A stretch of 64,000 bases of DNA, taken from NCBI GenBank assembly GCA_021809105.1, contig JAKBAM010000001.1, forward strand, positions 186,001 to 250,000, written 5' to 3'. Below, piece by piece: positions 35,872 through 43,681 of this stretch. A program made the position numbers and the translations under genes. The stretch is from Actinomycetes bacterium (GTDB lineage Bacteria; Actinomycetota; Acidimicrobiia; Acidimicrobiales; Palsa-688). The notes under the pieces are model-generated. The model saw only the letters and a program-made list of their open reading frames with translations, was not told the origin of the DNA and did no database searches. The number at the start of each line of letters is the position of its first letter. Position 1 is the first letter of the stretch.

Positions 35872-36962
35872 CGCCCGCTCGCACCGAAGACGTCGGCCAG
35901 CAGTGCCGGGACTGCCACCTCCACCTGCTCGTAGGTGCAGCTGCGGGGCTCGCGATCCGGTCGCCACCGGCGAAACTGCGCGGTGTGGCGCAGGCGACTG
36001 CCCTGCAAGTGCTCGAACGCCGCTTCGACGACCAGTTCAGGGCGCAAGAGCTCGAAGCTGAGATCCTTCTTGGCATTCCATCGGCTGGCAACGCCGGGAA
36101 GTCGGCGGCCGCCGGGCTCAGCCGCCTCGGCCCAAGCCCCCCACGGGTGGTCGGAGGACGGCTCCCGGTACGGTGCCAGGTCGTCGAGGATCTCGCGCCG
36201 GCGGGCCGCGGAAAACGATCCGATGACCCCTACATGCTGCAGCATCTCTCCTTGGTAGATGCCGAGCATCAGCGAACCCACCAGCCCTCGATCTCCCTTG
36301 TACCAACGGAATCCTCCGACAACGAAGTCGGCAGTACGTTCATGCTTGATCTTGAGCATCACTCGCTGATCCTCGCGGTAGGGCAGCCCAGCGCCCTTGG
36401 CCACCACACCGTCGAGCCCGGCTCCCTCGAAGCGATGGAACCAGTCGCTGGCGACTGCCGGGTCCCGAGTAGCAGGTGTCAGGTGCACCGGGGGGGTGCA
36501 GCCGGAGAAAGCCTCGGCGAGGACCGCCCGCCTCGTGAAGAAGGGTTCGGAGCGCAGATCCGCATCACCTAGGGCAAGGAGGTCGAAAGCCACGAAGGAG
36601 GCGGGCGTGGTTTCAGCGAGACTCCGCACCCGTGAGTCGGCAGGATGGATGCGCTGGCTGAGTGCGTCGAAATCCAGGCCTCCCTGGGTCGCTATGACCA
36701 GCTCTCCGTCGACCACGCAACGGTCGGGACAGTGGGCGAGCAGCGCATCGACGATGTCGGGAAAGTAGCGGGTCAGCGGACGTCCGTTGCGGCTCCCCAG
36801 GACGATCTCGTTGCCGTCGCGGAAGGCGATGCAGCGGAACCCGTCCCATTTCGGCTCGTACCAGTAGTCGCCCACCGGCACCTCCCGTACCAGCTTGGCG
36901 AGCATGGGTGCCACCGGCGGCATAACTGGGAGGTGCACCGAGCGGAGCATACCGTCGGCCAC
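35868..36962 (-). CDS. ligC: ATP-dependent DNA ligase, LigC type
   Basis: A 364-residue ATP-dependent polynucleotide ligase. The adenylation motif is EPKWDGFRC with the nucleophilic Lys at residue 38; later motifs are GSRNGRPLTRYFP, DGELVI, FVAFDLLALG, DGVVAKG and VMLKIKHERTADFV, then an OB domain. The size matches mycobacterial LigC and not the larger LigD. LigC is an accessory ligase in repair. Upstream, malQ ends 21 nt before; downstream, the 2H phosphoesterase overlaps by 4 nt. No Ku or LigD gene is in this window. Confidence 0.92.
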   Translation of the reverse strand: MADGMLRSVHLPVMPPVAPMLAKLVREVPVGDYWYEPKWDGFRCIAFRDGNEIVLGSRNGRPLTRYFPDIVDALLAHCPDRCVVDGELVIATQGGLDFDALSQRIHPADSRVRSLAETTPASFVAFDLLALGDADLRSEPFFTRRAVLAEAFSGCTPPVHLTPATRDPAVASDWFHRFEGAGLDGVVAKGAGLPYREDQRVMLKIKHERTADFVVGGFRWYKGDRGLVGSLMLGIYQGEMLQHVGVIGSFSAARRREILDDLAPYREPSSDHPWGAWAEAAEPGGRRLPGVASRWNAKKDLSFELLRPELVVEAAFEHLQGSRLRHTAQFRRWRPDREPRSCTYEQVEVAVPALLADVFGASGR

Positions 36963-36983
36963 CTCGCGACTTGTGACCTCGGG

Positions 36984-38840
36984 TCATCCATCCCCAGGCG
37001 AAGCGGTGCGCCGCCCCAAGTGCTCGGCGATTCGAAGCGCCAGCGGCGCCGTCTCGATGACCTCCAGAGGGACCGGGAGAGCCAGGGACCAATTCGGCCA
37101 TCCGCTGGTAGTGCCCGGCATATTGGGTCTTTCCTCCACGGCCAAGGCGTCGTCGAGAGTGGCCGTTAACACCGCGCACGGGGCTTCTGCGAGGAGCCGG
37201 TACGCGCCGTCGACGACGGCCTCTGCCGACGTGGCCTCGTCACTGCCCGTCGCCTCCCGCAACCTGGCCCGCATGGCCTCCGAGCCATCCTCGTTGGGCG
37301 AGAGGTCCAGGCGCCGTTGGGCCTCGAGGTCGGAGCCGTTCCACACGCCGGCGACAGTCGGAAGATCGTGGGTGGACACTGCCCCGAGCGCGCGCTCGGG
37401 CCAGGTCCTGGGCGGCCCTGGCTCGAACCACAGCAAGCGATAGGACAAGACCTCCCTGGACCGCAACTCCTCACGAACGCGGTCTTCGACCGTGCCGAGG
37501 TCCTCGCCCACGACGAAAGCACCTGCGCGGTGCGCCTCGAGGGCAAGAATGTTGAGAAGGTCCCAGTACGGATAGCGGACGTAGGTGCCTTCGGCAGCAG
37601 TGCGCTCCCCTGGGATCCAATAGAGACGGAACAAGCCCATCACGTGGTCGAAGCGCAAACCCCCGGCATGGCGCAGGCCCGCACGGACGGTCTCGATGAA
37701 GGGCCGGTAGCCATCCTGGCGGAGCTTCCACGGGTCCCACGGCGGGAGCCCCCAGTCCTGCCCCAGGGTGTTGAACTCGTCCGGGGGTGCCCCGATCCGC
37801 ATCCCGGTCGCGAAAGTGCCTTGGAACATCCAGGCGTCTGCGCCGCCAGAGTCCACCCCGATCGCCAAGTCCTGCATGAGCGCACCCTCCGCCGCCGCTA
37901 CCTCCAGTTGCCGGTCCAGCTGCCATTGGAGCCACTGGTGGTAGCGGATCCGCCGGGGGCCCTCGCCTCCGGCGGAGAACTCCCGTACTGCAGGGCCGTC
38001 GGGGAGACGGAGATCGGCTGGCCAACCTTGCCACGGAAGCCCGTGGATCTCGGCCAAGGCGCACCAGGTGGCGTAGCCGGTGAGCGCCGCCCCTCGATCG
38101 GAGCAGAACCGATCGAAGGCCGGATCGCCACCGAACCGGGCGAAGATCGCTTCTAGGGCCGCCGACTTGAGGGCCCAGACGCGGTCGCGATCGATGAGGC
38201 GTTCGGCGTCGAGGGCGCGCCCGGCGGCAGCCAGCTCCTCCAGACCGTCGATGTCGGCGCCCGGAATGTCCTCGATCCGCAGGTACAGCGGGTTCGCGAA
38301 GCACCGGCTGCTCGCAAAGTACGGACTGGCCTGCTGCTGAGCCCCCGGTGCTCCGGCGTGGAGCGGATTGATCAGCGTGATGGCTGCTCCCAGGCCTTTC
38401 GACCACGCGACCAGCCCTCGTAGGTCGGCCAGATCGCCGATGCCCCAGCTGTCCCGACTGCGGGTCGCATACAGCTGGGCAGCCCACCCCCACTGCGATG
38501 ACGCGGCGGCGGGGCAGCAGCCGGGACTGGCCACCAGCGGGATCGGGGCGACGTCAATGTCGGGTTGGAGCAGGTGGTAACCCGCTGGTAGGTCCGCCGG
38601 GAGACGCCCGTCGGTCCACACGGACGAGCCGTCCTCCAAGGTCAGGGTCCCGGGAGCCACTGGCGGTAGCTGATGGTCGAGGCGGACGGTCAGGATCGGC
38701 GCGCCCGCATAGGGATCCACGTCGGGCCGCGCCCCCATCGATTCGAGCACGTCAGCGATCACTCCATCCGAGGGCTGCCGCCATGCACCCGAGGCATCGT
38801 GGTAGCCGACGTCCACGCCCCAGCGCGCCGGATCGATCAC
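36984..38840 (-). CDS. malQ: 4-alpha-glucanotransferase
   Basis: MalQ (amylomaltase, GH77) transfers alpha-1,4-glucan segments and serves glycogen or maltodextrin turnover. The protein has the GH77 core YATRSRDSWGIGDL, SPYFASSRCFANPLYL, GLRFDHVMGLFRLYWIP (catalytic Asp), GEDLGTVED (acid/base Glu) and STHDLPTVAG. The N-terminal beta domain is short. The start is uncertain: the GTG at 38840 (618 residues) comes just before IDPARWGVDVGYHD; in-frame GTGs at 38855 and 38882 are also possible. It is first in the malQ-ligC-2H phosphoesterase run, an odd mixture of glucan and nucleic-acid genes. Confidence 0.92.
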   Translation of the reverse strand: MIDPARWGVDVGYHDASGAWRQPSDGVIADVLESMGARPDVDPYAGAPILTVRLDHQLPPVAPGTLTLEDGSSVWTDGRLPADLPAGYHLLQPDIDVAPIPLVASPGCCPAAASSQWGWAAQLYATRSRDSWGIGDLADLRGLVAWSKGLGAAITLINPLHAGAPGAQQQASPYFASSRCFANPLYLRIEDIPGADIDGLEELAAAGRALDAERLIDRDRVWALKSAALEAIFARFGGDPAFDRFCSDRGAALTGYATWCALAEIHGLPWQGWPADLRLPDGPAVREFSAGGEGPRRIRYHQWLQWQLDRQLEVAAAEGALMQDLAIGVDSGGADAWMFQGTFATGMRIGAPPDEFNTLGQDWGLPPWDPWKLRQDGYRPFIETVRAGLRHAGGLRFDHVMGLFRLYWIPGERTAAEGTYVRYPYWDLLNILALEAHRAGAFVVGEDLGTVEDRVREELRSREVLSYRLLWFEPGPPRTWPERALGAVSTHDLPTVAGVWNGSDLEAQRRLDLSPNEDGSEAMRARLREATGSDEATSAEAVVDGAYRLLAEAPCAVLTATLDDALAVEERPNMPGTTSGWPNWSLALPVPLEVIETAPLALRIAEHLGRRTASPGDG

Positions 38841-38973
38841 CGGGGTACGCCCCACCCGGCGAGCACCGCTGCGCCATGGCACCGGCCTACCGTGGGTAGC
38901 GTGACTTCACCGAGCCGGCGATGAGCGCGTACGTACAAGCTCGGCATAGGCGCTGTCGCTACCCGGGTCCGAG

Positions 38974-39933
38974 GTGAGCGAAACGCTTCTCGGTCCGGAT
39001 CCCCCAGCGCGACCGGCCGTCGAGATCAACGGGGCGCTGGTCCGCGCCGGCACGACGTCTTGGGCCGACCGCGGCCTGGTGCGCGATGGACGCTTCTACC
39101 CCCGCAAGACCATGAGCGCTCGCGATCGCCTGGCTTACTACAGCGGCCGCTTTGCCATGGCGGAGATCGCCACGACGTTCCGCTTCCCACCCACGCCGGA
39201 CCTCAGCTCGCAGTGGGCTCATCGGACGCCCGACGGGTTCGTCTTCGACATACAGGCGTGGTCTCTGCTCGTCGGGCGGCCAACCCTGCCCGACTCTTTG
39301 TGGCCCGACCTGCAGGGTGCTGTCATGGCCAGCGCGAGGGACCGACGGCGCCTGTACGCCGCCCACCTGCCCGCCGAGGTACTCGAGGAGTGCTGGGCGC
39401 GCTTCGCCCACGCGCTCGTTCCTCTCCTCGGGGCCGGACGCCTGGGCGTGGTCACGCTCTCGTATCCGACGTGGTTTTCCCCACGTCCAGAAGCGTGGGA
39501 CGAGTTGGAGCGCCTCACCCGGCGGCTACCGGGCCTACCGGTGGCCGTGGAGTTGCGAAACCCAAGATGGTTCGCCGGCGACGCGTGCGACACCACCCTC
39601 GAGTGGCTCGAGAGCCGCGGGCTGGGCTTTGTCTGCGTGGACGGCCCAGCCGACCCCGGGGTTCAACGACGGTCCGTGGTGGCGGCGACCTCCGACACCG
39701 CCCTGGTGCGCTTCGCGGGCCGCCGGGCAGTCGAGGGGGAACCGTGGACTTCCCCTTACCGGTACAGCGACGAGGAGCTCGCTGCCTGGGCGCCCGCAGT
39801 GCGGGACCTCGCCAGCTCCGCGAAGGAGGTGCACCTGATCATGGACAACTGCTGGCGAAGCGATGCCGTCGACAACGCCGCTGCGCTCATCCGGCTCCTG
39901 TCCGAAGGGGGGATCAGGCCGGGCCCGACATGA
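38974..39933 (+). CDS. DUF72 family protein
   Basis: A 319-residue DUF72 (YecE-like) protein, a TIM-barrel family found widely with unknown function, sometimes suggested to act on nucleic acids. Visible landmarks are RAGTTSWADRGL, FYPRKTMSARDRLAYYSGRF, the EIATTFRFPP strand, VAVELRNPRWF and a MDNCWRSDAVDNAAAL C-terminus. The GTG at 38974 gives normal length. Its last 20 nt overlap the 3' end of the SnoaL-like gene on the other strand. The 133 nt upstream hold no recognisable element. Confidence 0.88.
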   Translation: MSETLLGPDPPARPAVEINGALVRAGTTSWADRGLVRDGRFYPRKTMSARDRLAYYSGRFAMAEIATTFRFPPTPDLSSQWAHRTPDGFVFDIQAWSLLVGRPTLPDSLWPDLQGAVMASARDRRRLYAAHLPAEVLEECWARFAHALVPLLGAGRLGVVTLSYPTWFSPRPEAWDELERLTRRLPGLPVAVELRNPRWFAGDACDTTLEWLESRGLGFVCVDGPADPGVQRRSVVAATSDTALVRFAGRRAVEGEPWTSPYRYSDEELAAWAPAVRDLASSAKEVHLIMDNCWRSDAVDNAAALIRLLSEGGIRPGPT

Positions 39934-40315
39934 GTCCGGTGGCGGAATGCACGACCGAGCCGTGGTGGGCAACCATCAGCCACTCGTCGCCGCTCTGCAC
40001 GAAGATGTTGATGCAGGCAACAGTCACCCCGGAGTCATCGCCGAGCAGGTTCTCGTCGAGAGAGACCCACGCAGCCGCGCCGAGAATTACGGGGCGTTGC
40101 TCGGTGAGCAGGAACTGGGTCTGCATCCCATTCTGGAACAGCGCGAAGTACGAAGAAGCCACCTGTCCCCAGCCTCGCAGCGTCGACCATCCCGGATGGG
40201 TACAAACCACGCGCGGGGTGTGCTCCCACACAGCCGACATGGAGTCGAGGTCGGCGGCCTCGAACGCTCGGTAGTAGCGCTGGTTGGCGACCAGGACCGC
40301 CTCGACCTCATCCAT
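39914..40315 (-). CDS. SnoaL-like/NTF2-fold protein
   Basis: A 133-residue NTF2-like (SnoaL_3) protein: MDEVEAVLVANQRYYRAFE, then VWEHTPRVVCTHPGWSTLRGW and a beta sheet with WLMVAHHGS. Such proteins are often annotated as ketosteroid-isomerase-like; the role here is unknown. The ATG at 40315 is chosen because TACGGT ends 7 nt before it; a GTG at 40324 lies inside that hexamer. Divergent from the alpha/beta hydrolase gene. Confidence 0.83.
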   Translation of the reverse strand: MDEVEAVLVANQRYYRAFEAADLDSMSAVWEHTPRVVCTHPGWSTLRGWGQVASSYFALFQNGMQTQFLLTEQRPVILGAAAWVSLDENLLGDDSGVTVACINIFVQSGDEWLMVAHHGSVVHSATGLMSGPA

Positions 40316-40322
40316 CCCGGGC

Positions 40323-40328
40323 ACCGTA
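40323..40328 (-). promoter_or_regulatory. Leaderless-type -10 box of the SnoaL-like gene
   Basis: TACGGT (minus strand) ends 7 nt before the ATG at 40315. Confidence 0.5.
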
Positions 40329-40360
40329 GCCCCGCCTTTGCCTCGAGCGGCCGACGCCCC

Positions 40361-40366
40361 TACCGT
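40361..40366 (+). promoter_or_regulatory. Possible -10 box of the hydrolase gene at 40376
   Basis: TACCGT ends 9 nt before the GTG. A GGAGGG sequence lies in between, so this start may use a short leader instead. Confidence 0.35.
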
Positions 40367-40375
40367 CGGAGGGCG

Positions 40376-41266
40376 GTGACGACACTCGATTCTCTAGTCC
40401 CGGAGCCGCCCCGTCCCGGGCCCAGAGTCACCGCTGACGACGGCGTGGAGTTGGCCACTTGGGATTTCGGCGGCAACGGTCCGCCGATCGTGCTGGTGCA
40501 CGCCACGGGCTTTCACGCCTGGACGTGGCTGGGCGTGGCGTCCGCCATGGCGCGAACCCACCGGGTGTGGGCCTTCGACCAGCGGGGGCACGGTACCTCC
40601 GGCCCTTCTCCGGACCACTCCTACCTCGACTGGTCCTCATTCGCCGCCGACCTGCTCGTCGTGGTGGATGCTCTGGGGCTCGAGCGGCCTGCGGGGGCGG
40701 GGCATTCCCTCGGAGGGGCCTCTCTGCTGATGGCCGAGCAGCGCCGACCCGGCACCTTTTCGTCCCTGTACTGCTTCGAGCCGATCGTGATCCCCCCTGG
40801 GCGTTCACTGGGCGGCGATGACGATCTGGCAGTCGGCGCCCGGCGGCGGCGGCAGACCTTTCCGTCGGCCGAAGCCGCGGTCGACAACTTCCGCAGCAAG
40901 CCGCCGCTCTCGGTGCTGGCGGCGGGTGTCGTCGAGGCTTACGTCGCTCACGGGTTTGCCCCTGCCGGCGGGGCAGGCAGTGAGGCGGTGACCCTGCGAC
41001 TACCCGGTGCAGAAGAGGCGACCGTCTACGAGGGGGCCGTGCACACCGACGTGTATGACCGCCTCGGAGAGCTCGCGCTCCCGGTGACCGTCGCGGGCGG
41101 TGACATCGGGGCGTCCACCGGACCCGGGAGGCTCGTCGACCACCTCGCCGAGCTGATCCCGGGTGCGCGTAGCCAGCACTTCTCGGACCTCGGTCATTTC
41201 GGGCCGATGGAGGGGCCCGCGGCGGTGGCCGATGCCATCACCGAAGCGGTCTCACCGCATCGTTAG
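40376..41266 (+). CDS. Alpha/beta-hydrolase fold protein
   Basis: A 296-residue alpha/beta hydrolase: VLVHATGFHAWTW (oxyanion region), DQRGHGTSG, the nucleophile elbow AGHSLGGAS (Ser) and a late DLGHFGPME (His). The DQRGHGxS pattern is typical of epoxide hydrolase and haloperoxidase-like members; the substrate is unknown. The frame runs upstream to 39863 but the GTG at 40376 has GGAGGG at good spacing and starts just before the fold. Its stop is 9 nt before the nuclease gene. Confidence 0.87.
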   Translation: MTTLDSLVPEPPRPGPRVTADDGVELATWDFGGNGPPIVLVHATGFHAWTWLGVASAMARTHRVWAFDQRGHGTSGPSPDHSYLDWSSFAADLLVVVDALGLERPAGAGHSLGGASLLMAEQRRPGTFSSLYCFEPIVIPPGRSLGGDDDLAVGARRRRQTFPSAEAAVDNFRSKPPLSVLAAGVVEAYVAHGFAPAGGAGSEAVTLRLPGAEEATVYEGAVHTDVYDRLGELALPVTVAGGDIGASTGPGRLVDHLAELIPGARSQHFSDLGHFGPMEGPAAVADAITEAVSPHR

Positions 41267-41269
41267 CCT
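41264..41269 (+). promoter_or_regulatory. Leaderless-type -10 box of the nuclease gene
   Basis: TAGCCT ends 6 nt before the GTG at 41276 and overlaps the stop codon of the upstream hydrolase. Confidence 0.45.
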
Positions 41270-41275
41270 CGGAGT

Positions 41276-42085
41276 GTGAGCTTTCCGCTTCCGACATCCC
41301 TGTCGCCCTCGAAGGTGTCGTCGTTCAAGGACTGCGCGTTGGCGTTTCGGCTATCTGCCATCGACCGCCTCCCCGAGCCTTCGTCACCGTACGCAGCCAA
41401 AGGCACCCTCGTCCACCGAGCGCTGCAGCTGCTCATGTTCGAGCACGACCCCGGTGCCCGGACCCCCGCCGCAGCCCGCGATGCCCTCGAACGAGCCATC
41501 CCCGACGTCCTGGACGATCCTTCCCTCGCCGACCTCGACTTGAGTCCTGCCGAGCGGGCCGAGCTGGTGGCCGACGCGGGAGTCCTCCTGGACAATTACT
41601 TCACCTTGGAGGACCCCAATGCCGTGCGGGTGCTCGGCACGGAGCTCTTCTTGTCGGTGCGCATCGGCACGCTCCATCTCCGGGGGATCATCGACCGCTT
41701 GGAATTGGACGAGGACGGCGAGCTGGTGATCACCGACTACAAGACCGGGAGGGCGCCGTCGGAGGCATACGAGCAGGCGAGACTGGGGGGTGTGCACTTC
41801 TACGCCTTCTTGTGCGAGGCGGTGCTCGGGCGGCGCCCGTCCCGGGTGCAGCTCCTACACCTCAGGGAGCCGGTCGCCATATCGACTTCACCCTCCGAGC
41901 AATCCATCCGCGGTCTGCGCCAGCAAACCATCGCCGTATGGTCGGCCGTGGAGCGAGCGTGCGAGCTCGAGGATTTCCGGCCAAAGCCAGGGCGCCTCTG
42001 CGGTTCGTGCGCCTTCCATCCCTATTGCCCGGCCGTCGGCGGCGACCTGGCCCTTCTTGCCGCGCCGGGAGTCGTCACGACGTGA
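41276..42085 (+). CDS. RecB-family PD-(D/E)XK nuclease with Cas4/AddB-like cysteine cluster
   Basis: A 269-residue stand-alone nuclease of the PDDEXK_1 (RecB) family. The active site reads GTLVHRAL (His), GIIDRLELDEDGELVITDYKTG (Asp, Asp-x-Lys) and a Q-rich helix. One cysteine at residue 20 and three at 242, 245 and 251 (CxxCx5C) match the Fe-S cluster of Cas4 and AddB. It would be a DNA exonuclease or a partner of a helicase. No cas gene or CRISPR array is in the window, so a CRISPR role is not supported. Confidence 0.88.
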   Translation: MSFPLPTSLSPSKVSSFKDCALAFRLSAIDRLPEPSSPYAAKGTLVHRALQLLMFEHDPGARTPAAARDALERAIPDVLDDPSLADLDLSPAERAELVADAGVLLDNYFTLEDPNAVRVLGTELFLSVRIGTLHLRGIIDRLELDEDGELVITDYKTGRAPSEAYEQARLGGVHFYAFLCEAVLGRRPSRVQLLHLREPVAISTSPSEQSIRGLRQQTIAVWSAVERACELEDFRPKPGRLCGSCAFHPYCPAVGGDLALLAAPGVVTT

Positions 42086-42142
42086 CACCCTCCTGCGCGG
42101 CGGTACATGGCGGCTCGCCTCACGCCTGGAGCGGATGGCAGG

Positions 42143-42976
42143 GTGATCGCCGTGCGTCCAACTGACACGACCTCCCCCCACCCCGTCATGCCTCCCGCTG
42201 CCCATCATCGGGCGCCTGCGGGCACGGCCCGGGCGACACGAGCTGACGGCGGCGCGGACGGACGGATCGGTCCTACGGTGGCACGCACCACCGCTGCCCT
42301 GGCGGCCTCAGCCGACCGTATGGCCGACCCCGAGCGGTGGCGCTGGGTGCCCCCAGCCATCTCCCTTCCCGAGGACGGCTGGATCGCCGACCTCGATCAG
42401 ATGGTCGACAGGTGGTTCGCTACCCGGCTGCGCGGCCGCCCGATCGCGGATGCGATCTTCTACGCCTCCAGCGCCGTGGGCGACCACGGTCTGCTTTGGC
42501 TACTCATCGCCGGCCTCCAAGCTGCTCGCCATCCCGACGCCTACTCGCGGCGGCGCCTTGTGCGTGCCGCAGCAGGCCTCGGGATCGAGTCCGCCCTGGT
42601 CAACGGACCGGTCAAGTGGATGTTCCGGCGCCGGCGACCGGTGCAGGAGATGCCGCGGGTCCTCTACCTACGCCAGCCCCGCACCAGCAGCTTCCCCAGT
42701 GGCCACGCCACGGCAGCCTTCTTCGCGGCCGCCATCCTCCGCGACGACGACCCGTGGTGGCCTGCGTACTACTGCCTGGCCGGAATCGTCGCGGCCTCCA
42801 GGATCCACGTGAGGATCCACCACGCCTCTGACGTTCTCGGGGGTGCGTTGCTCGGGGCTGCCCTGGGGGAGCTGACCCGCCACCTCGTACCGATCCGTCC
42901 GCCCGAGGAGTCGACCTCGGGCCGACCCACCGCAGCGGACCATGGCGACGGCGATGGTGGTTTCACCACCCGTTGA
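42143..42976 (+). CDS. PAP2-superfamily phosphatase, membrane protein
   Basis: A PAP2 acid-phosphatase family membrane protein. The three phosphatase motifs are visible: KWMFRRRRP, PSGHATAAF and SRIHVRIHHASDVLGG. Together with four or five hydrophobic helices this predicts a lipid or prenyl-pyrophosphate phosphatase. The start is unsure: the GTG at 42143 is used, but an in-frame start at 42107 is possible; the first 60 residues are Ala/Arg-rich and poorly conserved in type. The 57 nt before it show no element. Confidence 0.87.
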   Translation: MIAVRPTDTTSPHPVMPPAAHHRAPAGTARATRADGGADGRIGPTVARTTAALAASADRMADPERWRWVPPAISLPEDGWIADLDQMVDRWFATRLRGRPIADAIFYASSAVGDHGLLWLLIAGLQAARHPDAYSRRRLVRAAAGLGIESALVNGPVKWMFRRRRPVQEMPRVLYLRQPRTSSFPSGHATAAFFAAAILRDDDPWWPAYYCLAGIVAASRIHVRIHHASDVLGGALLGAALGELTRHLVPIRPPEESTSGRPTAADHGDGDGGFTTR

Positions 42977-43045
42977 CCGGATGCGACTCCCGCTAGGTTG
43001 GCCAGTCACCTCATGACGCGCCCGGTCCCCCGCTGGCACTCCACC

Positions 43046-43051
43046 TAGGAT
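43046..43051 (+). promoter_or_regulatory. Leaderless-type -10 box of the gene at 43058
   Basis: TAGGAT ends 6 nt before the GTG at 43058; it argues that this tiny gene is real and leads a transcript. Confidence 0.5.
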
Positions 43052-43057
43052 GCTGCA

Positions 43058-43258
43058 GTGCGTTACGAGGTGGTCGGCCTGCTGGTTCGGGGCGCCATGG
43101 TCGAAGATGACGGCACGGACGTGGTCGTCGTCATGCCAGCACCGGCCGGGAGCCTTGCCGACCGGGTTGCGGTCAACGGGCCCCTCGCCCTGAAGGTGTC
43201 GGGAGCGGCCGGGGCGAGCGCCGGCGACTTAGTGCTCGCCCGGTCCGGGGGCTGGTAG
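43058..43258 (+). CDS. Small hypothetical protein
   Basis: A 66-residue protein (MRYEVVGLLVRGAMVEDD...) predicted as a small beta-rich domain. No family is recognised. Support comes from the promoter hexamer and from the close spacing (8 nt) to the next gene on the same strand. Confidence 0.55.
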   Translation: MRYEVVGLLVRGAMVEDDGTDVVVVMPAPAGSLADRVAVNGPLALKVSGAAGASAGDLVLARSGGW

Positions 43259-43266
43259 CCGGCGCC

Positions 43267-43680
43267 GTGGGTATCACTAACTCCGCCTCGGGCGAATTGA
43301 TCGCCGCGGGCACGAGTTCGCAGCCGTGCCTCGCCAGGCCGGCGGCCGCGACAACGCTGACCGATCCCGACGCCTTGACCATCCTCGGTCTCTGCAGAGG
43401 TGAGCCCGTCCGATGGCGGGATGCGTCCGGCGCCCGATGGCACGCCGGCACAGTCACCCGGCGCGAGCGCGACGGGAGCATCGGCGTGGTCGACGCCAGG
43501 GGGGCTGCTCGCAGCTTCCCGGTCGCGCGACTTCACGTTCGCTGCTCGGGACCCCGCGGTGGTGTGGCCTGGGAGCCGCTAGTCCGGCGAGCCGGTCGCG
43601 CGGAGCAGCTTTGCCTGCTCGATGTCACGGCAATGTCCGCACGCGGATCCCATCGCGCGCAGAGTACTGAAAAGCGCTGA
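43267..43680 (+). CDS. Hypothetical protein
   Basis: A 137-residue protein whose centre (GEPVRWRDASGARWHAGTV, then DGSIGVVDARGAARSFPV) looks like a small SH3-like or Tudor-like beta barrel. No family recognised. It starts with GTG 8 nt after the previous stop and ends 1 nt before the next start (TGACATG), so the three genes 43058-45064 are probably one transcript. Confidence 0.6.
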   Translation: MGITNSASGELIAAGTSSQPCLARPAAATTLTDPDALTILGLCRGEPVRWRDASGARWHAGTVTRRERDGSIGVVDARGAARSFPVARLHVRCSGPRGGVAWEPLVRRAGRAEQLCLLDVTAMSARGSHRAQSTEKR

Positions 43681-43681
43681 C

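Noticed and set aside
41276-42085. Cas4 identity for the RecB-like nuclease
   Set aside because: Motifs fit the wider PDDEXK_1 family equally well and no CRISPR components are present.
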